DNA of 64,000 nt, taken from the NCBI RefSeq assembly GCF_007858275.1, contig NZ_VFEV01000005.1:150527-214526 (forward strand). The letters are read 5' to 3'. The notes below the pieces were generated by a model, which worked only from the letters and a program-made list of their open reading frames with translations, was not told the DNA's origin and did no database searches. Every line of letters begins with the position of its first letter. Positions within the stretch are counted from its first letter, which is position 1. The DNA comes from Pseudomonas proteolytica (GTDB lineage: Bacteria > Pseudomonadota > Gammaproteobacteria > Pseudomonadales > Pseudomonadaceae). Both the position numbers and the translations under genes were made by a program. This document shows positions 53,420-64,000 of this stretch, one piece after another.

Positions 53420-54217
53420 ATGGCTAAGGTATTCGCGATAGCGAACCAGAAAGGTGGCGTGGGCAAAACCACCACCTGCATCAACCTCGCAGCATCCCTG
53501 GTCGCTACCAAGCGTCGGGTGCTGTTGATCGATCTCGATCCACAGGGCAACGCCACCATGGGTAGCGGTGTGGATAAACACGGCCTGGAAAACTCGGTCT
53601 ACGACTTGCTGATTGGCGAGTGCGACCTGGCCCAGGCCATGCACTATTCCGAGCACGGCGGTTACCAACTGCTGCCGGCCAACCGCGATCTGACCGCGGC
53701 GGAAGTGGTGCTGCTGGAAATGCAGATGAAAGAAAGCCGTCTGCGCAGCGCCCTGGCGCCGATACGCGAGAATTACGATTACATTTTGATCGACTGCCCA
53801 CCGTCGCTGTCGATGCTGACGCTCAACGCGTTGGTCGCCGCCGATGGGGTGATTATCCCCATGCAGTGCGAGTACTTCGCCCTCGAAGGCTTGAGTGACC
53901 TTGTGGATAACATCAAGCGCATCGCTGAGTTGCTCAACCCGAACCTGAAAGTCGAAGGCCTGCTGCGGACCATGTATGACCCGCGCCTGAGCTTGATGAA
54001 CGATGTGTCGGCGCAGCTCAAGGAGCACTTTGGCGACCAGCTCTACGACACAGTGATCCCACGGAACATCCGCCTGGCCGAAGCGCCAAGCTATGGCATG
54101 CCCGCGCTGGCGTACGACAAGTCATCCCGTGGTGCCATTGCCTACCTGGCGCTGGCCGGCGAGATGGTTCGTCGCCAACGCCGCAACTCACGCACCGCTG
54201 CCGCCCAGCCAACTTAA
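53420..54217 (+). CDS. parA: Chromosome-partitioning ATPase ParA
   Basis: A Soj-type Walker ATPase that moves ParB-bound origins. The 265-residue protein has the deviant Walker A KGGVGKTTT near residue 11, the signature DLDPQGNATMGSG, and Walker B ILIDCPPSLS. It lies 18 bp after rsmG and is followed 9 bp later by parB. DnaA boxes at 53569 and 53902 lie in the gene. Confidence 0.98.
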   Translation: MAKVFAIANQKGGVGKTTTCINLAASLVATKRRVLLIDLDPQGNATMGSGVDKHGLENSVYDLLIGECDLAQAMHYSEHGGYQLLPANRDLTAAEVVLLEMQMKESRLRSALAPIRENYDYILIDCPPSLSMLTLNALVAADGVIIPMQCEYFALEGLSDLVDNIKRIAELLNPNLKVEGLLRTMYDPRLSLMNDVSAQLKEHFGDQLYDTVIPRNIRLAEAPSYGMPALAYDKSSRGAIAYLALAGEMVRRQRRNSRTAAAQPT

Positions 54218-54226
54218 GGAATCCCC

Positions 54227-55099
54227 ATGGCCGTCAAGAAACGAGGTCTCGGACGTGGACTGGATGCACTGCTGAGTGGTCCGACTGTCACTTCGCTGGA
54301 AGAACAGGCGGTGCAGGCCGACTCCCGTGAGCTGCAACACTTGCCGTTGGACCTGATCCAGCGTGGCAAGTACCAGCCGCGCCGGGACATGGACCCGCAG
54401 GCGCTGGAAGAGCTGGCCAATTCGATCAAGGCCCAGGGCGTGATGCAGCCGATTGTGGTGCGCCCCATTGGTGGCGGTCGGTTTGAAATCATCGCCGGCG
54501 AACGCCGGTGGCGCGCCAGTCAGCAGGCCGGCCAGGAAACCATCCCGGCGATGGTGCGCGATGTGCCGGATGAAACTGCCATTGCCATGGCATTGATCGA
54601 GAATATCCAGCGCGAAGACCTCAATCCCATCGAGGAAGCCATTGCCCTGCAGCGCTTGCAGCAGGAATTCAAGCTGACTCAGCAGGAAGTGGCCGATGCG
54701 GTGGGCAAATCCCGTGTCACGGTTTCCAACCTGTTGCGTCTGATCGCGCTTCCAGAAGTGATCAAGACCATGTTGTCCCACGGTGACCTGGAAATGGGTC
54801 ATGCCCGTGCTTTGCTCGGTTTACCGGAAAATCAACAGGTTGAAGGGGCGCGACACGTTGTCGCACGAGGTCTCACCGTTCGTCAGACCGAGGCCCTGGT
54901 TCGCCAGTGGCTCAGTGGCAAACCTGCACCGGTTGAAACCGCCAAAACTGATCCGGATATTGCGCGCCTTGAGCAGCGCCTGGCCGAGCGGCTGGGCTCT
55001 GCGGTGCAAATTCGCCACGGTAAGAAGGGTAAAGGGCAATTGGTTATCGGATATAACTCCCTCGATGAGCTCCAGGGCGTTCTTTCCCACATCCGCTGA
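54227..55099 (+). CDS. parB: Chromosome-partitioning protein ParB
   Basis: A CTP-dependent clamp that loads at parS and spreads. The 290-residue protein begins with the basic MAVKKRGLGRGLDALLSG, has the CTPase motif GERRWRASQQAG (C-box) and the helix-turn-helix KLTQQEVADAVGKSRVTVSN, and ends in a dimerisation domain. parS sites lie about 12-16 kb away near recF and gyrB. The atp promoter follows its stop by 45 bp. Confidence 0.98.
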   Translation: MAVKKRGLGRGLDALLSGPTVTSLEEQAVQADSRELQHLPLDLIQRGKYQPRRDMDPQALEELANSIKAQGVMQPIVVRPIGGGRFEIIAGERRWRASQQAGQETIPAMVRDVPDETAIAMALIENIQREDLNPIEEAIALQRLQQEFKLTQQEVADAVGKSRVTVSNLLRLIALPEVIKTMLSHGDLEMGHARALLGLPENQQVEGARHVVARGLTVRQTEALVRQWLSGKPAPVETAKTDPDIARLEQRLAERLGSAVQIRHGKKGKGQLVIGYNSLDELQGVLSHIR

Positions 55100-55143
55100 A
55101 ACATTTGCTTATGTAGCGTGCAGTCGGAAATCACTACCCGGCA

Positions 55144-55173
55144 GTTGAATAGGGGCAGAACCGCCCCTATACT
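55144..55173 (+). promoter_or_regulatory. atp operon promoter overlapping a hairpin
   Basis: -35 TTGAAT (55144-55149), 18-base spacer, -10 TATACT (55168-55173). The spacer contains a perfect stem ATAGGGGC / GCCCCTAT (55149-55156 and 55163-55170) with AGAACC loop, whose right arm overlaps the -10. The same hairpin could weakly terminate parB transcription. Confidence 0.65.
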
Positions 55174-55247
55174 CTGCGCGCATTTTGTCGGCACAAATTA
55201 TGCCAAGTTATTGATTTCCGGCAGCCGACCATTGAGGAGCAAGAGTG

Positions 55248-56541
<1,294 letters not shown>

Positions 56542-56565
56542 GACCAGTCTCGACTAGTCTGATGT

Positions 56566-56587
56566 CCTTCCCGGTGAAACGGGAAGG
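56566..56587 (+). other. Hairpin in the atpB-atpE gap
   Basis: Perfect stem CCTTCCCG / CGGGAAGG with GTGAAA loop, no T-run. It lies 24 bp after atpB and 87 bp before atpE. A hairpin in this place may protect or process the mRNA so that atpE, whose protein is needed in about 10 copies per enzyme, is expressed more. Confidence 0.7.
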
Positions 56588-56659
56588 TGGCCCCCAAGGG
56601 CTATGAAACGATTTGTTTTACCGCTTTAAAATCTAAAAAACCTAAACCATACGACGTAA

Positions 56660-56932
<273 letters not shown>

Positions 56933-56988
56933 TCACTCGTTTTTTCGAGTGATTGGTGTGTTGTGCAACGAACGAGCGAGGTATTGGC

Positions 56989-57459
56989 GTGAACATTAAT
57001 GCAACCATTATTGGTCAGTCCTTAGCGTTCTTGATTTTTGTTGTTTTCTGCATGAAGTTCGTATGGCCTCCGGTCATCGCGGCTTTGCACGAACGTCAGA
57101 AGAAGATCGCGGATGGACTGGACGCTGCCGCACGAGCAGCTCGCGACCTGGAGTTGGCCCAAGATAAAGCGGGTCAGCAACTGCGCGAAGCGAAGGCTCA
57201 GGCAGCTGAAATCATTGAGCAAGCCAAGAAACGCGGTAACCAGATTGTTGAAGAGGCTGTTGAAAAAGCCCGTATCGACGCTGACCGTGTGAAGGTTCAG
57301 GCTCAGGCCGAGATCGAACAGGAATTGAACGGTGTCAAAGATGCGCTGCGTGCCCAACTGGGTGCTCTGGCCGTCGGCGGTGCTGAGAAGATCCTGGGTG
57401 CCACAATCGATCAAAACGCGCACGCGGAGCTGGTAAACAAACTGGCTGCTGAAATTTAA
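56989..57459 (+). CDS. atpF: ATP synthase F0 subunit b
   Basis: The peripheral stalk: an N-terminal membrane segment ([20 protein letters not shown]) then a long charged coiled coil (residues about 35-140). Length is the usual 156 residues. The start is GTG 56989 (MNINATII), with GAGCGAGG ahead; frames further upstream are not conserved. Confidence 0.97.
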   Translation: MNINATIIGQSLAFLIFVVFCMKFVWPPVIAALHERQKKIADGLDAAARAARDLELAQDKAGQQLREAKAQAAEIIEQAKKRGNQIVEEAVEKARIDADRVKVQAQAEIEQELNGVKDALRAQLGALAVGGAEKILGATIDQNAHAELVNKLAAEI

Positions 57460-57471
57460 GCGAGGGCGATC

Positions 57472-58008
57472 ATGGCAGAATTGACCACGTTGGCCCGACC
57501 TTACGCTAAGGCAGCCTTCGAGCACGCCCAGGCCCACCAGCAGCTGGCCTCTTGGTCAGCCATGCTCGGCCTGGCTGCAGCAGTGTCGCAAGACGACACC
57601 ATGCAGCGCGTGCTCAAGGCCCCGCGACTGACGAGCGCAGACAAGGCCGCCACGTTTATTGACGTGTGCGGCGACAAGTTTGATGTGAAAGTGCAGAACT
57701 TCATCCACGTCGTTGCCGAAAACGACCGTCTCCCGCTTTTGCCGGAGATTGCCGCTCTGTTCGACCTGTACAAGGCCGAGCAAGAGAAGTCGGTAGACGT
57801 TGAAGTGACCAGTGCTTTTGCATTGAACCAAGAACAGCAAGACAAACTCGCCAAGGTTCTCAGTGCACGACTCGACCGGGAAGTGCGCCTGCAAGTTGCG
57901 GAAGACCCATCCCTCATTGGGGGTGTTGTCATTCGCGCCGGCGACCTGGTTATCGATGGCTCGATTCGCGGCAAACTCGCGAATCTTGCCGAAGCATTGA
58001 AATCTTGA
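57472..58008 (+). CDS. atpH: ATP synthase F1 subunit delta
   Basis: The 178-residue protein joins the b-dimer to the top of the alpha3-beta3 head. It has an N-terminal helical domain ([18 protein letters not shown]) and the C-terminal [24 protein letters not shown] region (here [20 protein letters not shown]). It is 12 bp after atpF and 21 bp before atpA. Confidence 0.97.
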   Translation: MAELTTLARPYAKAAFEHAQAHQQLASWSAMLGLAAAVSQDDTMQRVLKAPRLTSADKAATFIDVCGDKFDVKVQNFIHVVAENDRLPLLPEIAALFDLYKAEQEKSVDVEVTSAFALNQEQQDKLAKVLSARLDREVRLQVAEDPSLIGGVVIRAGDLVIDGSIRGKLANLAEALKS

Positions 58009-58029
58009 GTTTGAAGGGGCAGCAGAGCA

Positions 58030-59574
58030 ATGCAGCAACTCAATCCTTCCGAAATAAGTGAAATTATCAAGGGCCGCATCGACAAGCTCGATGTGACCTC
58101 CCAAGCCCGTAACGAAGGCACTGTCGTCAGCGTATCTGACGGCATCGTGCGGATTCACGGTCTGGCCGACGTAATGTACGGCGAGATGATCGAGTTTCCG
58201 GGCGGCGTCTACGGTATGGCCCTCAACCTGGAGCAAGACTCCGTAGGTGCCGTTGTATTGGGCGCATACACCAGTCTGGCTGAAGGCATGAGCGCCAAGT
58301 GCACAGGCCGCATCCTCGAAGTTCCGGTTGGTAAGGAACTGCTGGGTCGCGTTGTCGACGCACTGGGTAACCCTGTTGACGGTAAAGGTCCACTGGGCAA
58401 CACCGAGACCGACGCGGTCGAGAAAGTTGCTCCAGGCGTGATCTGGCGTAAGTCGGTAGACCAGCCTGTACAGACTGGCTACAAAGCTGTCGATGCCATG
58501 ATCCCAGTCGGCCGTGGCCAGCGTGAGCTGATCATCGGTGACCGTCAGATCGGTAAGACCGCTCTGGCGATCGACGCGATCATCAACCAGAAAGACAGCG
58601 GCATTTTCTGCGTCTACGTAGCAATCGGTCAGAAACAATCGACCATCGCCAACGTGGTTCGCAAGCTGGAAGAAAACGGCGCCCTGGCCAACACGATCAT
58701 CGTGGCTGCCAGTGCTTCGGAATCTCCTGCGCTGCAATTCCTGGCACCGTACTCCGGTTGCACCATGGGTGAATTCTTCCGCGACCGCGGTGAAGACGCG
58801 CTGATCGTTTATGACGATCTGTCCAAGCAAGCAGTGGCTTACCGCCAGATTTCCCTGCTGCTGCGCCGTCCACCAGGCCGTGAAGCCTACCCAGGCGACG
58901 TGTTCTATCTCCACTCCCGTCTGCTGGAGCGCGCATCCCGCGTATCCGAAGAGTACGTAGAGAAGTTCACCAACGGCGCAGTGACCGGCAAAACCGGTTC
59001 CCTGACCGCACTGCCTATCATCGAAACCCAGGCTGGCGACGTTTCCGCGTTCGTTCCGACCAACGTGATTTCCATCACCGACGGTCAGATCTTCCTGGAA
59101 TCGGCCATGTTCAACTCCGGGATCCGTCCTGCTGTGAACGCCGGTGTTTCGGTATCCCGTGTGGGTGGTGCCGCTCAGACCAAGATCATCAAGAAGCTCT
59201 CCGGTGGTATCCGTACCGCTCTGGCTCAGTACCGTGAACTGGCGGCATTCGCCCAGTTCGCTTCTGACCTGGACGAAGCGACCCGTAAGCAACTTGAGCA
59301 TGGTCAGCGCGTTACCGAGCTGATGAAGCAGAAGCAATACGCGCCAATGTCGATCGCTGACATGTCGCTGTCGCTGTATGCCGCTGAGCGTGGGTTCCTG
59401 ACTGACGTCGAAATCGCCAAGGTCGGCAGCTTTGAACAAGCGCTGATTGCTTACTTCAACCGAGATCATGCCGATTTGATGGCCAAGATCAACGTGAAGG
59501 GTGACTTCAATGACGAAATCGACGCTGGCCTGAAGGCTGGTATCGAGAAGTTCAAGGCCACCCAAACCTGGTAA
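58030..59574 (+). CDS. atpA: ATP synthase F1 subunit alpha
   Basis: A 514-residue non-catalytic nucleotide-binding subunit with Walker [14 protein letters not shown] and the signature [14 protein letters not shown] (PAINVGLSVSRVGG in most others). It forms the alpha3-beta3 ring with AtpD. A hairpin separates it from atpG. Confidence 0.99.
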   Translation: MQQLNPSEISEIIKGRIDKLDVTSQARNEGTVVSVSDGIVRIHGLADVMYGEMIEFPGGVYGMALNLEQDSVGAVVLGAYTSLAEGMSAKCTGRILEVPVGKELLGRVVDALGNPVDGKGPLGNTETDAVEKVAPGVIWRKSVDQPVQTGYKAVDAMIPVGRGQRELIIGDRQIGKTALAIDAIINQKDSGIFCVYVAIGQKQSTIANVVRKLEENGALANTIIVAASASESPALQFLAPYSGCTMGEFFRDRGEDALIVYDDLSKQAVAYRQISLLLRRPPGREAYPGDVFYLHSRLLERASRVSEEYVEKFTNGAVTGKTGSLTALPIIETQAGDVSAFVPTNVISITDGQIFLESAMFNSGIRPAVNAGVSVSRVGGAAQTKIIKKLSGGIRTALAQYRELAAFAQFASDLDEATRKQLEHGQRVTELMKQKQYAPMSIADMSLSLYAAERGFLTDVEIAKVGSFEQALIAYFNRDHADLMAKINVKGDFNDEIDAGLKAGIEKFKATQTW

Positions 59575-59580
59575 GCCGCA

Positions 59581-59602
59581 GCGGGAGCCGCAAGGCTCCC
59601 GC
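59581..59602 (+). other. Hairpin with GCAA tetraloop, atpA-atpG gap
   Basis: Perfect 9-bp stem GCGGGAGCC / GGCTCCCGC with a GNRA-type loop GCAA, 6 bp after the atpA stop. There is no T-run, so it is more likely an mRNA-stabilising or processing element than a terminator. Confidence 0.75.
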
Positions 59603-59624
59603 TTGCTAACCTGATAGGTGTTAC

Positions 59625-60485
59625 ATGGCAGGCGCAAAAGAGATTCGCAGTAAGATTGCGAGCATCAAAAGCACGCAAAAAATTACCAGCGCCATGGAGA
59701 AAGTGGCGGTCAGCAAAATGCGCAAGGCACAAATGCGCATGTCTGCTAGCCGTCCTTATGCGGAGCGTATCCGCCAGGTAATTGGGCATCTGGCCAACGC
59801 CAACCCGGAATACCGCCACCCGTTCATGATCGAGCGCGCCGTCAAGCGTGTAGGTTATGTGGTAGTGAGCAGTGACCGTGGTTTGTGCGGTGGTTTGAAT
59901 ACCAACCTGTTCAAGGCCCTGGTCAAGGACATGGCGGTAAACCGCGAAAACGGCGTCGAGATTGATCTGTGTGTTGTTGGTAGCAAGGGTGCGGCCTTTT
60001 TCCGCAACTTCGGCGGTAACGTCGTTGCAGCTATCAGCCACCTGGGTGAAGAGCCGTCGATCAATGACTTGATCGGCAGTGTGAAGGTGATGCTGGATGC
60101 GTACCTGGAAGGCCGGATCGACCGCCTGTCCGTGGTATCCAACAAGTTCATCAACACCATGACCCAGCAGCCAACCGTGGAGCAATTGATTCCACTGGTG
60201 GCGACCCCGGATCAGGAACTCAAGCACCACTGGGACTACCTCTACGAACCAGACGCCAAAGAGCTGCTTGACGGCTTGATGGTGCGCTACGTGGAGTCGC
60301 AGGTGTACCAGGCGGTGGTCGAGAACAACGCAGCTGAACAAGCGGCGCGGATGATCGCGATGAAAAACGCTACCGACAACGCCGGTGATCTGATCAGCGA
60401 TTTGCAGCTGATCTACAACAAGGCGCGTCAGGCTGCGATCACCCAAGAGATCTCGGAAATCGTCGGCGGCGCTGCCGCGGTTTAA
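59625..60485 (+). CDS. atpG: ATP synthase F1 subunit gamma
   Basis: The 286-residue central shaft. It has N- and C-terminal coiled-coil helices ([20 protein letters not shown] and [20 protein letters not shown]) and the middle Rossmann-like part with [12 protein letters not shown]. It begins [10 protein letters not shown], the usual start. Confidence 0.99.
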   Translation: MAGAKEIRSKIASIKSTQKITSAMEKVAVSKMRKAQMRMSASRPYAERIRQVIGHLANANPEYRHPFMIERAVKRVGYVVVSSDRGLCGGLNTNLFKALVKDMAVNRENGVEIDLCVVGSKGAAFFRNFGGNVVAAISHLGEEPSINDLIGSVKVMLDAYLEGRIDRLSVVSNKFINTMTQQPTVEQLIPLVATPDQELKHHWDYLYEPDAKELLDGLMVRYVESQVYQAVVENNAAEQAARMIAMKNATDNAGDLISDLQLIYNKARQAAITQEISEIVGGAAAV

Positions 60486-61889
<1,404 letters not shown>

Positions 61890-61933
61890 TCCAGGCGCCC
61901 GGCAACGGGCGCTCATCAGGTTGAGGCAATCAG

Positions 61934-62350
61934 ATGGCTATGACAGTCCATTGCGATATCGTCAGCGCGGAAGGGGAAATCTTCTCCGGTCTGGTAGAAA
62001 TGGTGATTGCACACGGCGAACTCGGTGACCTGGGTATTGCCATGGGCCACGCGCCGTTGATCACCAGCTTGAAGCCAGGTCCGATCACTCTGACCAAGCA
62101 GGGCGGGGAGAGGGAGGTGTTCTACATCTCCGGTGGTTTCCTCGAAGTTCAGCCGAACATGGTCAAGGTACTTGCCGACACCGTGCAACGTGCTGGCGAC
62201 CTGGATGAAGCCTCCGCTCAGGAAGCCGTCAAGGCTGCCGAGAAGGCCCTGAACGAAAAGGGTGCGGACTTCGACTACAGCGCTGCTGCTGTACGTCTGG
62301 CCGAGGCTGCAGCCCAGCTGCGCACGCTCCAGCAGATCCGCAAGAAGTAA
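61934..62350 (+). CDS. atpC: ATP synthase F1 subunit epsilon
   Basis: The 138-residue inhibitory subunit: N-terminal beta sandwich ([20 protein letters not shown]) and a C-terminal helical hairpin (about residues 90-138). ATG 61934 gives [11 protein letters not shown] 61940 (MTVHCD) is an equally good family start. It is the last gene of the atp operon, followed by a terminator. Confidence 0.96.
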   Translation: MAMTVHCDIVSAEGEIFSGLVEMVIAHGELGDLGIAMGHAPLITSLKPGPITLTKQGGEREVFYISGGFLEVQPNMVKVLADTVQRAGDLDEASAQEAVKAAEKALNEKGADFDYSAAAVRLAEAAAQLRTLQQIRKK

Positions 62351-62385
62351 GCGGCCAAGCCGTCATGCTTCATGCGCGATTGATT

Positions 62386-62413
62386 AAAAAGGGTAGCCTC
62401 GGCTACCCTTTTT
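62386..62413 (+). terminator. Terminator of the atp operon
   Basis: Stem GGGTAGC / GCTACCC with CTCG loop, flanked by AAAAA and TTTTT and followed by CTTTTC. It is 36 bp after atpC. Confidence 0.92.
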
Positions 62414-62473
62414 CTTTTCTTGCAAAACACTTCTTTGGTCTGAAGCCGGACCGCCCAGGATTGGTAGCCATTC

Positions 62474-63841
62474 ATGTCTCTTGAAATCGTCATTCTCGCC
62501 GCAGGCCAGGGCACTCGCATGCGTTCAGCCCTGCCCAAGGTACTGCACCCGGTTGCTGGCAACTCCATGCTTGGCCATGTTATCCACAGCGCCCGGCAAT
62601 TGGAGCCACAGCGTATCCACGTGGTGATTGGCCACGGCGCCGACGTGGTGCGTGAGCGTCTGGCCGCCGACGACTTGAATTTCGTATTGCAGGACAAGCA
62701 ATTGGGGACCGGTCATGCCACGGCGCAAGCCGTACCGTTCATCAAGGCTGACACTGTGCTGATCCTTTACGGTGACGTGCCGCTTATCGAGGTAGAAACC
62801 CTGCAGCGTCTGCTCAAACACGTGGTGCCTGGCCAGATGGGGTTGCTCACCGTCGAGCTGGACGACCCGACCGGTTACGGCCGTATCGTGCGCAATGCCG
62901 ACGGCAAGGTCACAGCCATCGTCGAGCACAAGGACGCCACTGAGGCCCAGCGGGCAATTACCGAAGGCAACACGGGGATTCTCGCGGTGCCGGCAGCGCA
63001 TTTGGCGGACTGGATGAGTCGTCTGTCGAACAACAACGCCCAGGGCGAGTACTACCTCACCGACGTCATCGAGATGGCCGTCAGCGATGGCCTGCTGGTC
63101 GCCACTGAGCAGCCCCACGACCCAATGGAAGTGCAGGGCGCCAACGACCGCAAGCAACTGGCGGAACTGGAGCGTCACTACCAACTGCGCGAAGGCCGCC
63201 GCTTGATGGCCCAGGGCGTGACACTGCGTGATCCGGCGCGTTTCGATGTGCGCGGTGAGGTTACCGTGGGCCGTGACGTGCTGATTGATATCAACGTGAT
63301 CCTTGAAGGCCGCGTGATCATTGAAGACGACGTGGTGATTGGCCCCAACTGCGTAATTAAGGACAGCACCCTGCGCAAAGGCGTGGTGATCAAGGCTAAC
63401 AGCCATATTGACGGAGCAGTGATGGGCGAGGGCAGCGATGCCGGGCCGTTCGCGCGGTTGCGGCCTGGTAGCGTGCTGGAGGCCAAGGCCCATGTGGGTA
63501 ACTTTGTCGAACTGAAAAACGCCCACCTGGGCGAGGGCGCCAAGGCGGGTCACCTGACTTACCTGGGCGACGCCGTTATCGGCGCTCGCACCAACATCGG
63601 CGCAGGCACCATCACCTGCAACTACGATGGCGCCAACAAGCACCAGACCGTGTTGGGAGAAGATGTATTCATCGGCTCCAATAACTCGCTGGTTGCCCCT
63701 GTGAAGGTGGGCGATGGTGCCAGTACGGCCGCAGGCTCCACCATCAATCAGGATGTGGATAACTTGCAGCTAGGTGTGGCCCGCGCCCGCCAGCGAAATA
63801 TCGACGGCTGGAAGCGCCCGGTCAAAATCAAAAAGACCTGA
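62474..63841 (+). CDS. glmU: Bifunctional GlcNAc-1-P uridyltransferase / GlcN-1-P acetyltransferase
   Basis: Makes UDP-GlcNAc, the precursor of peptidoglycan and LPS. The 455-residue protein has the N-terminal Rossmann uridyltransferase with [19 protein letters not shown] and the C-terminal left-handed beta helix of hexapeptide repeats (from about residue 250), ending in the acetyl-CoA site [20 protein letters not shown]. Perfect DnaA boxes lie at 62580 and 63754. In most pseudomonads glmS follows within a few kb; here an IS-like sequence follows. Confidence 0.98.
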   Translation: MSLEIVILAAGQGTRMRSALPKVLHPVAGNSMLGHVIHSARQLEPQRIHVVIGHGADVVRERLAADDLNFVLQDKQLGTGHATAQAVPFIKADTVLILYGDVPLIEVETLQRLLKHVVPGQMGLLTVELDDPTGYGRIVRNADGKVTAIVEHKDATEAQRAITEGNTGILAVPAAHLADWMSRLSNNNAQGEYYLTDVIEMAVSDGLLVATEQPHDPMEVQGANDRKQLAELERHYQLREGRRLMAQGVTLRDPARFDVRGEVTVGRDVLIDINVILEGRVIIEDDVVIGPNCVIKDSTLRKGVVIKANSHIDGAVMGEGSDAGPFARLRPGSVLEAKAHVGNFVELKNAHLGEGAKAGHLTYLGDAVIGARTNIGAGTITCNYDGANKHQTVLGEDVFIGSNNSLVAPVKVGDGASTAAGSTINQDVDNLQLGVARARQRNIDGWKRPVKIKKT

Positions 63842-63873
63842 GTTATCCACACCGTCACAGGCAAAAAATCTCC

Positions 63874-63883
63874 AATGTGGGAG
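63874..63883. repeat. REP head fragment next to the IS-like gene
   Basis: AATGTGGGAG is the start of a REP arm but breaks off before GCGGGCTTGC. The transposase-like frame begins right after it, as expected if an IS110-type element interrupted a REP sequence. Confidence 0.45.
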
Positions 63884-63886
63884 ATT

Positions 63887-64000
63887 CTATGTTGCAGGTA
63901 AACCCTGCAACCTTAAGTTCGGTTGGTATTCGCTCTGGTTTTTCATCAGCGCGAATGCCACCCGGCAGAGCTTGCGGGCGAGGATTACCAGGGCTTGGGT
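63887..64000 (-). CDS. IS110-like transposase, C-terminal fragment (runs off the edge)
   Basis: The last 37 residues of a frame on the minus strand: TQALVILARKLCRVAFALMK, then NQSEYQPNLRLQGLPAT and stop TAG. The ALVILARKLCRVAFAL(M)KN segment resembles the C-terminus of IS110/IS1111-group transposases known to target REP sequences in Pseudomonas. The catalytic DEDD and serine regions would lie beyond the window, so the family call is tentative. A hairpin (TTGCAGG / CCTGCAA, 63892-63910) lies within the end of the gene. Confidence 0.6.
   Translation of the reverse strand, partial: TQALVILARKLCRVAFALMKNQSEYQPNLRLQGLPAT

Noticed and set aside
57556..59637. 693-residue minus-strand frame opposite atpA and atpH
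   Set aside because: Mirrors the codon periodicity of conserved atp genes and has no recognisable domain.

Overview
The window is the replication-origin region of a Pseudomonas chromosome, most likely of the P. fluorescens group. The gene order dnaA-dnaN-recF-gyrB on one side and rpmH-rnpA-yidD-yidC-mnmE-mnmG-rsmG-parA-parB-atpIBEFHAGDC-glmU on the other is the conserved gamma-proteobacterial origin arrangement. The run trpI/trpBA ... betC ... aroE-hemF-qor-tsaC-dprA-def-fmt-rsmB-trkA ... glyQS-gmhB-plsC matches the left arm known from pseudomonads. Base composition is GC-rich, and intergenic spaces carry many REP palindromes of the type GTGGGAGCGGGCTTGCTCGCGA, typical of fluorescent pseudomonads. 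No tRNA, rRNA or CRISPR array was seen.

Layout. 1-5.6 kb: end of a thioesterase gene, a lipoprotein metallo-aminopeptidase, small secreted or stress proteins (lipoprotein, two DUF1161 paralogues, OsmC, dodecin, ElaB/YqjD-like) and a flavin monooxygenase. 5.6-8.7 kb: tryptophan synthase trpBA with its divergent activator trpI and a recognisable TrpI site. 8.8-13.1 kb: D-galactonate catabolism (dgoK-dgoA-dgoD-dgoT). 13.2-18.8 kb: a DOPA-dioxygenase-like gene, then the choline-sulfate module (LysR regulator, choline sulfatase, choline-binding protein, SulP permease). 18.8-28.4 kb: aroE, hemF, qor, tsaC, dprA, def, fmt, rsmB, trkA and a TPR protein; a LysM gene expected between dprA and def seems reduced to a scar. 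28.5-34.5 kb: lpxL-type acyltransferase, tag, glyQS, gmhB, plsC. 34.6-39.5 kb: an accessory signalling locus (CHASE2 histidine kinase, FecR-domain protein, OmpR-type regulator) around 0.8 kb of unexplained DNA. 39.6-45.8 kb: gyrB, recF, dnaN, dnaA. 45.9-46.2 kb: oriC. 46.4-50.3 kb: rpmH, rnpA, yidD, yidC, mnmE. 50.45-50.74 kb: a second oriC-like block. 50.9-63.8 kb: mnmG, rsmG, parAB, the ATP synthase operon, glmU. The right edge enters the 3' end of an IS110-like transposase gene that appears to sit in a REP sequence.

How it works together. DnaA binds the TTATCCACA boxes in oriC; one box lies over the -35 region of dnaA's own putative promoter. ParA and ParB segregate the origin through parS palindromes TGTTCCACGTGGAACA, found here inside recF and just beyond the gyrB terminator. 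Most other genes serve core translation, tRNA modification, envelope synthesis and energy production. The dgo genes, the choline-sulfate genes and the CHASE2/FecR locus look like lineage-specific additions to a conserved backbone.

The most notable observation is that oriC (between dnaA and rpmH) and the mnmE-mnmG intergenic region are diverged copies of one sequence: several landmark motifs recur at a constant offset of 4,513 bp. Other points of interest are the perfect DnaA-box nonamer repeated at least 21 times and concentrated near the origin, nested REP palindromes, a deletion scar, and orphan reading frames coupled to fecR.
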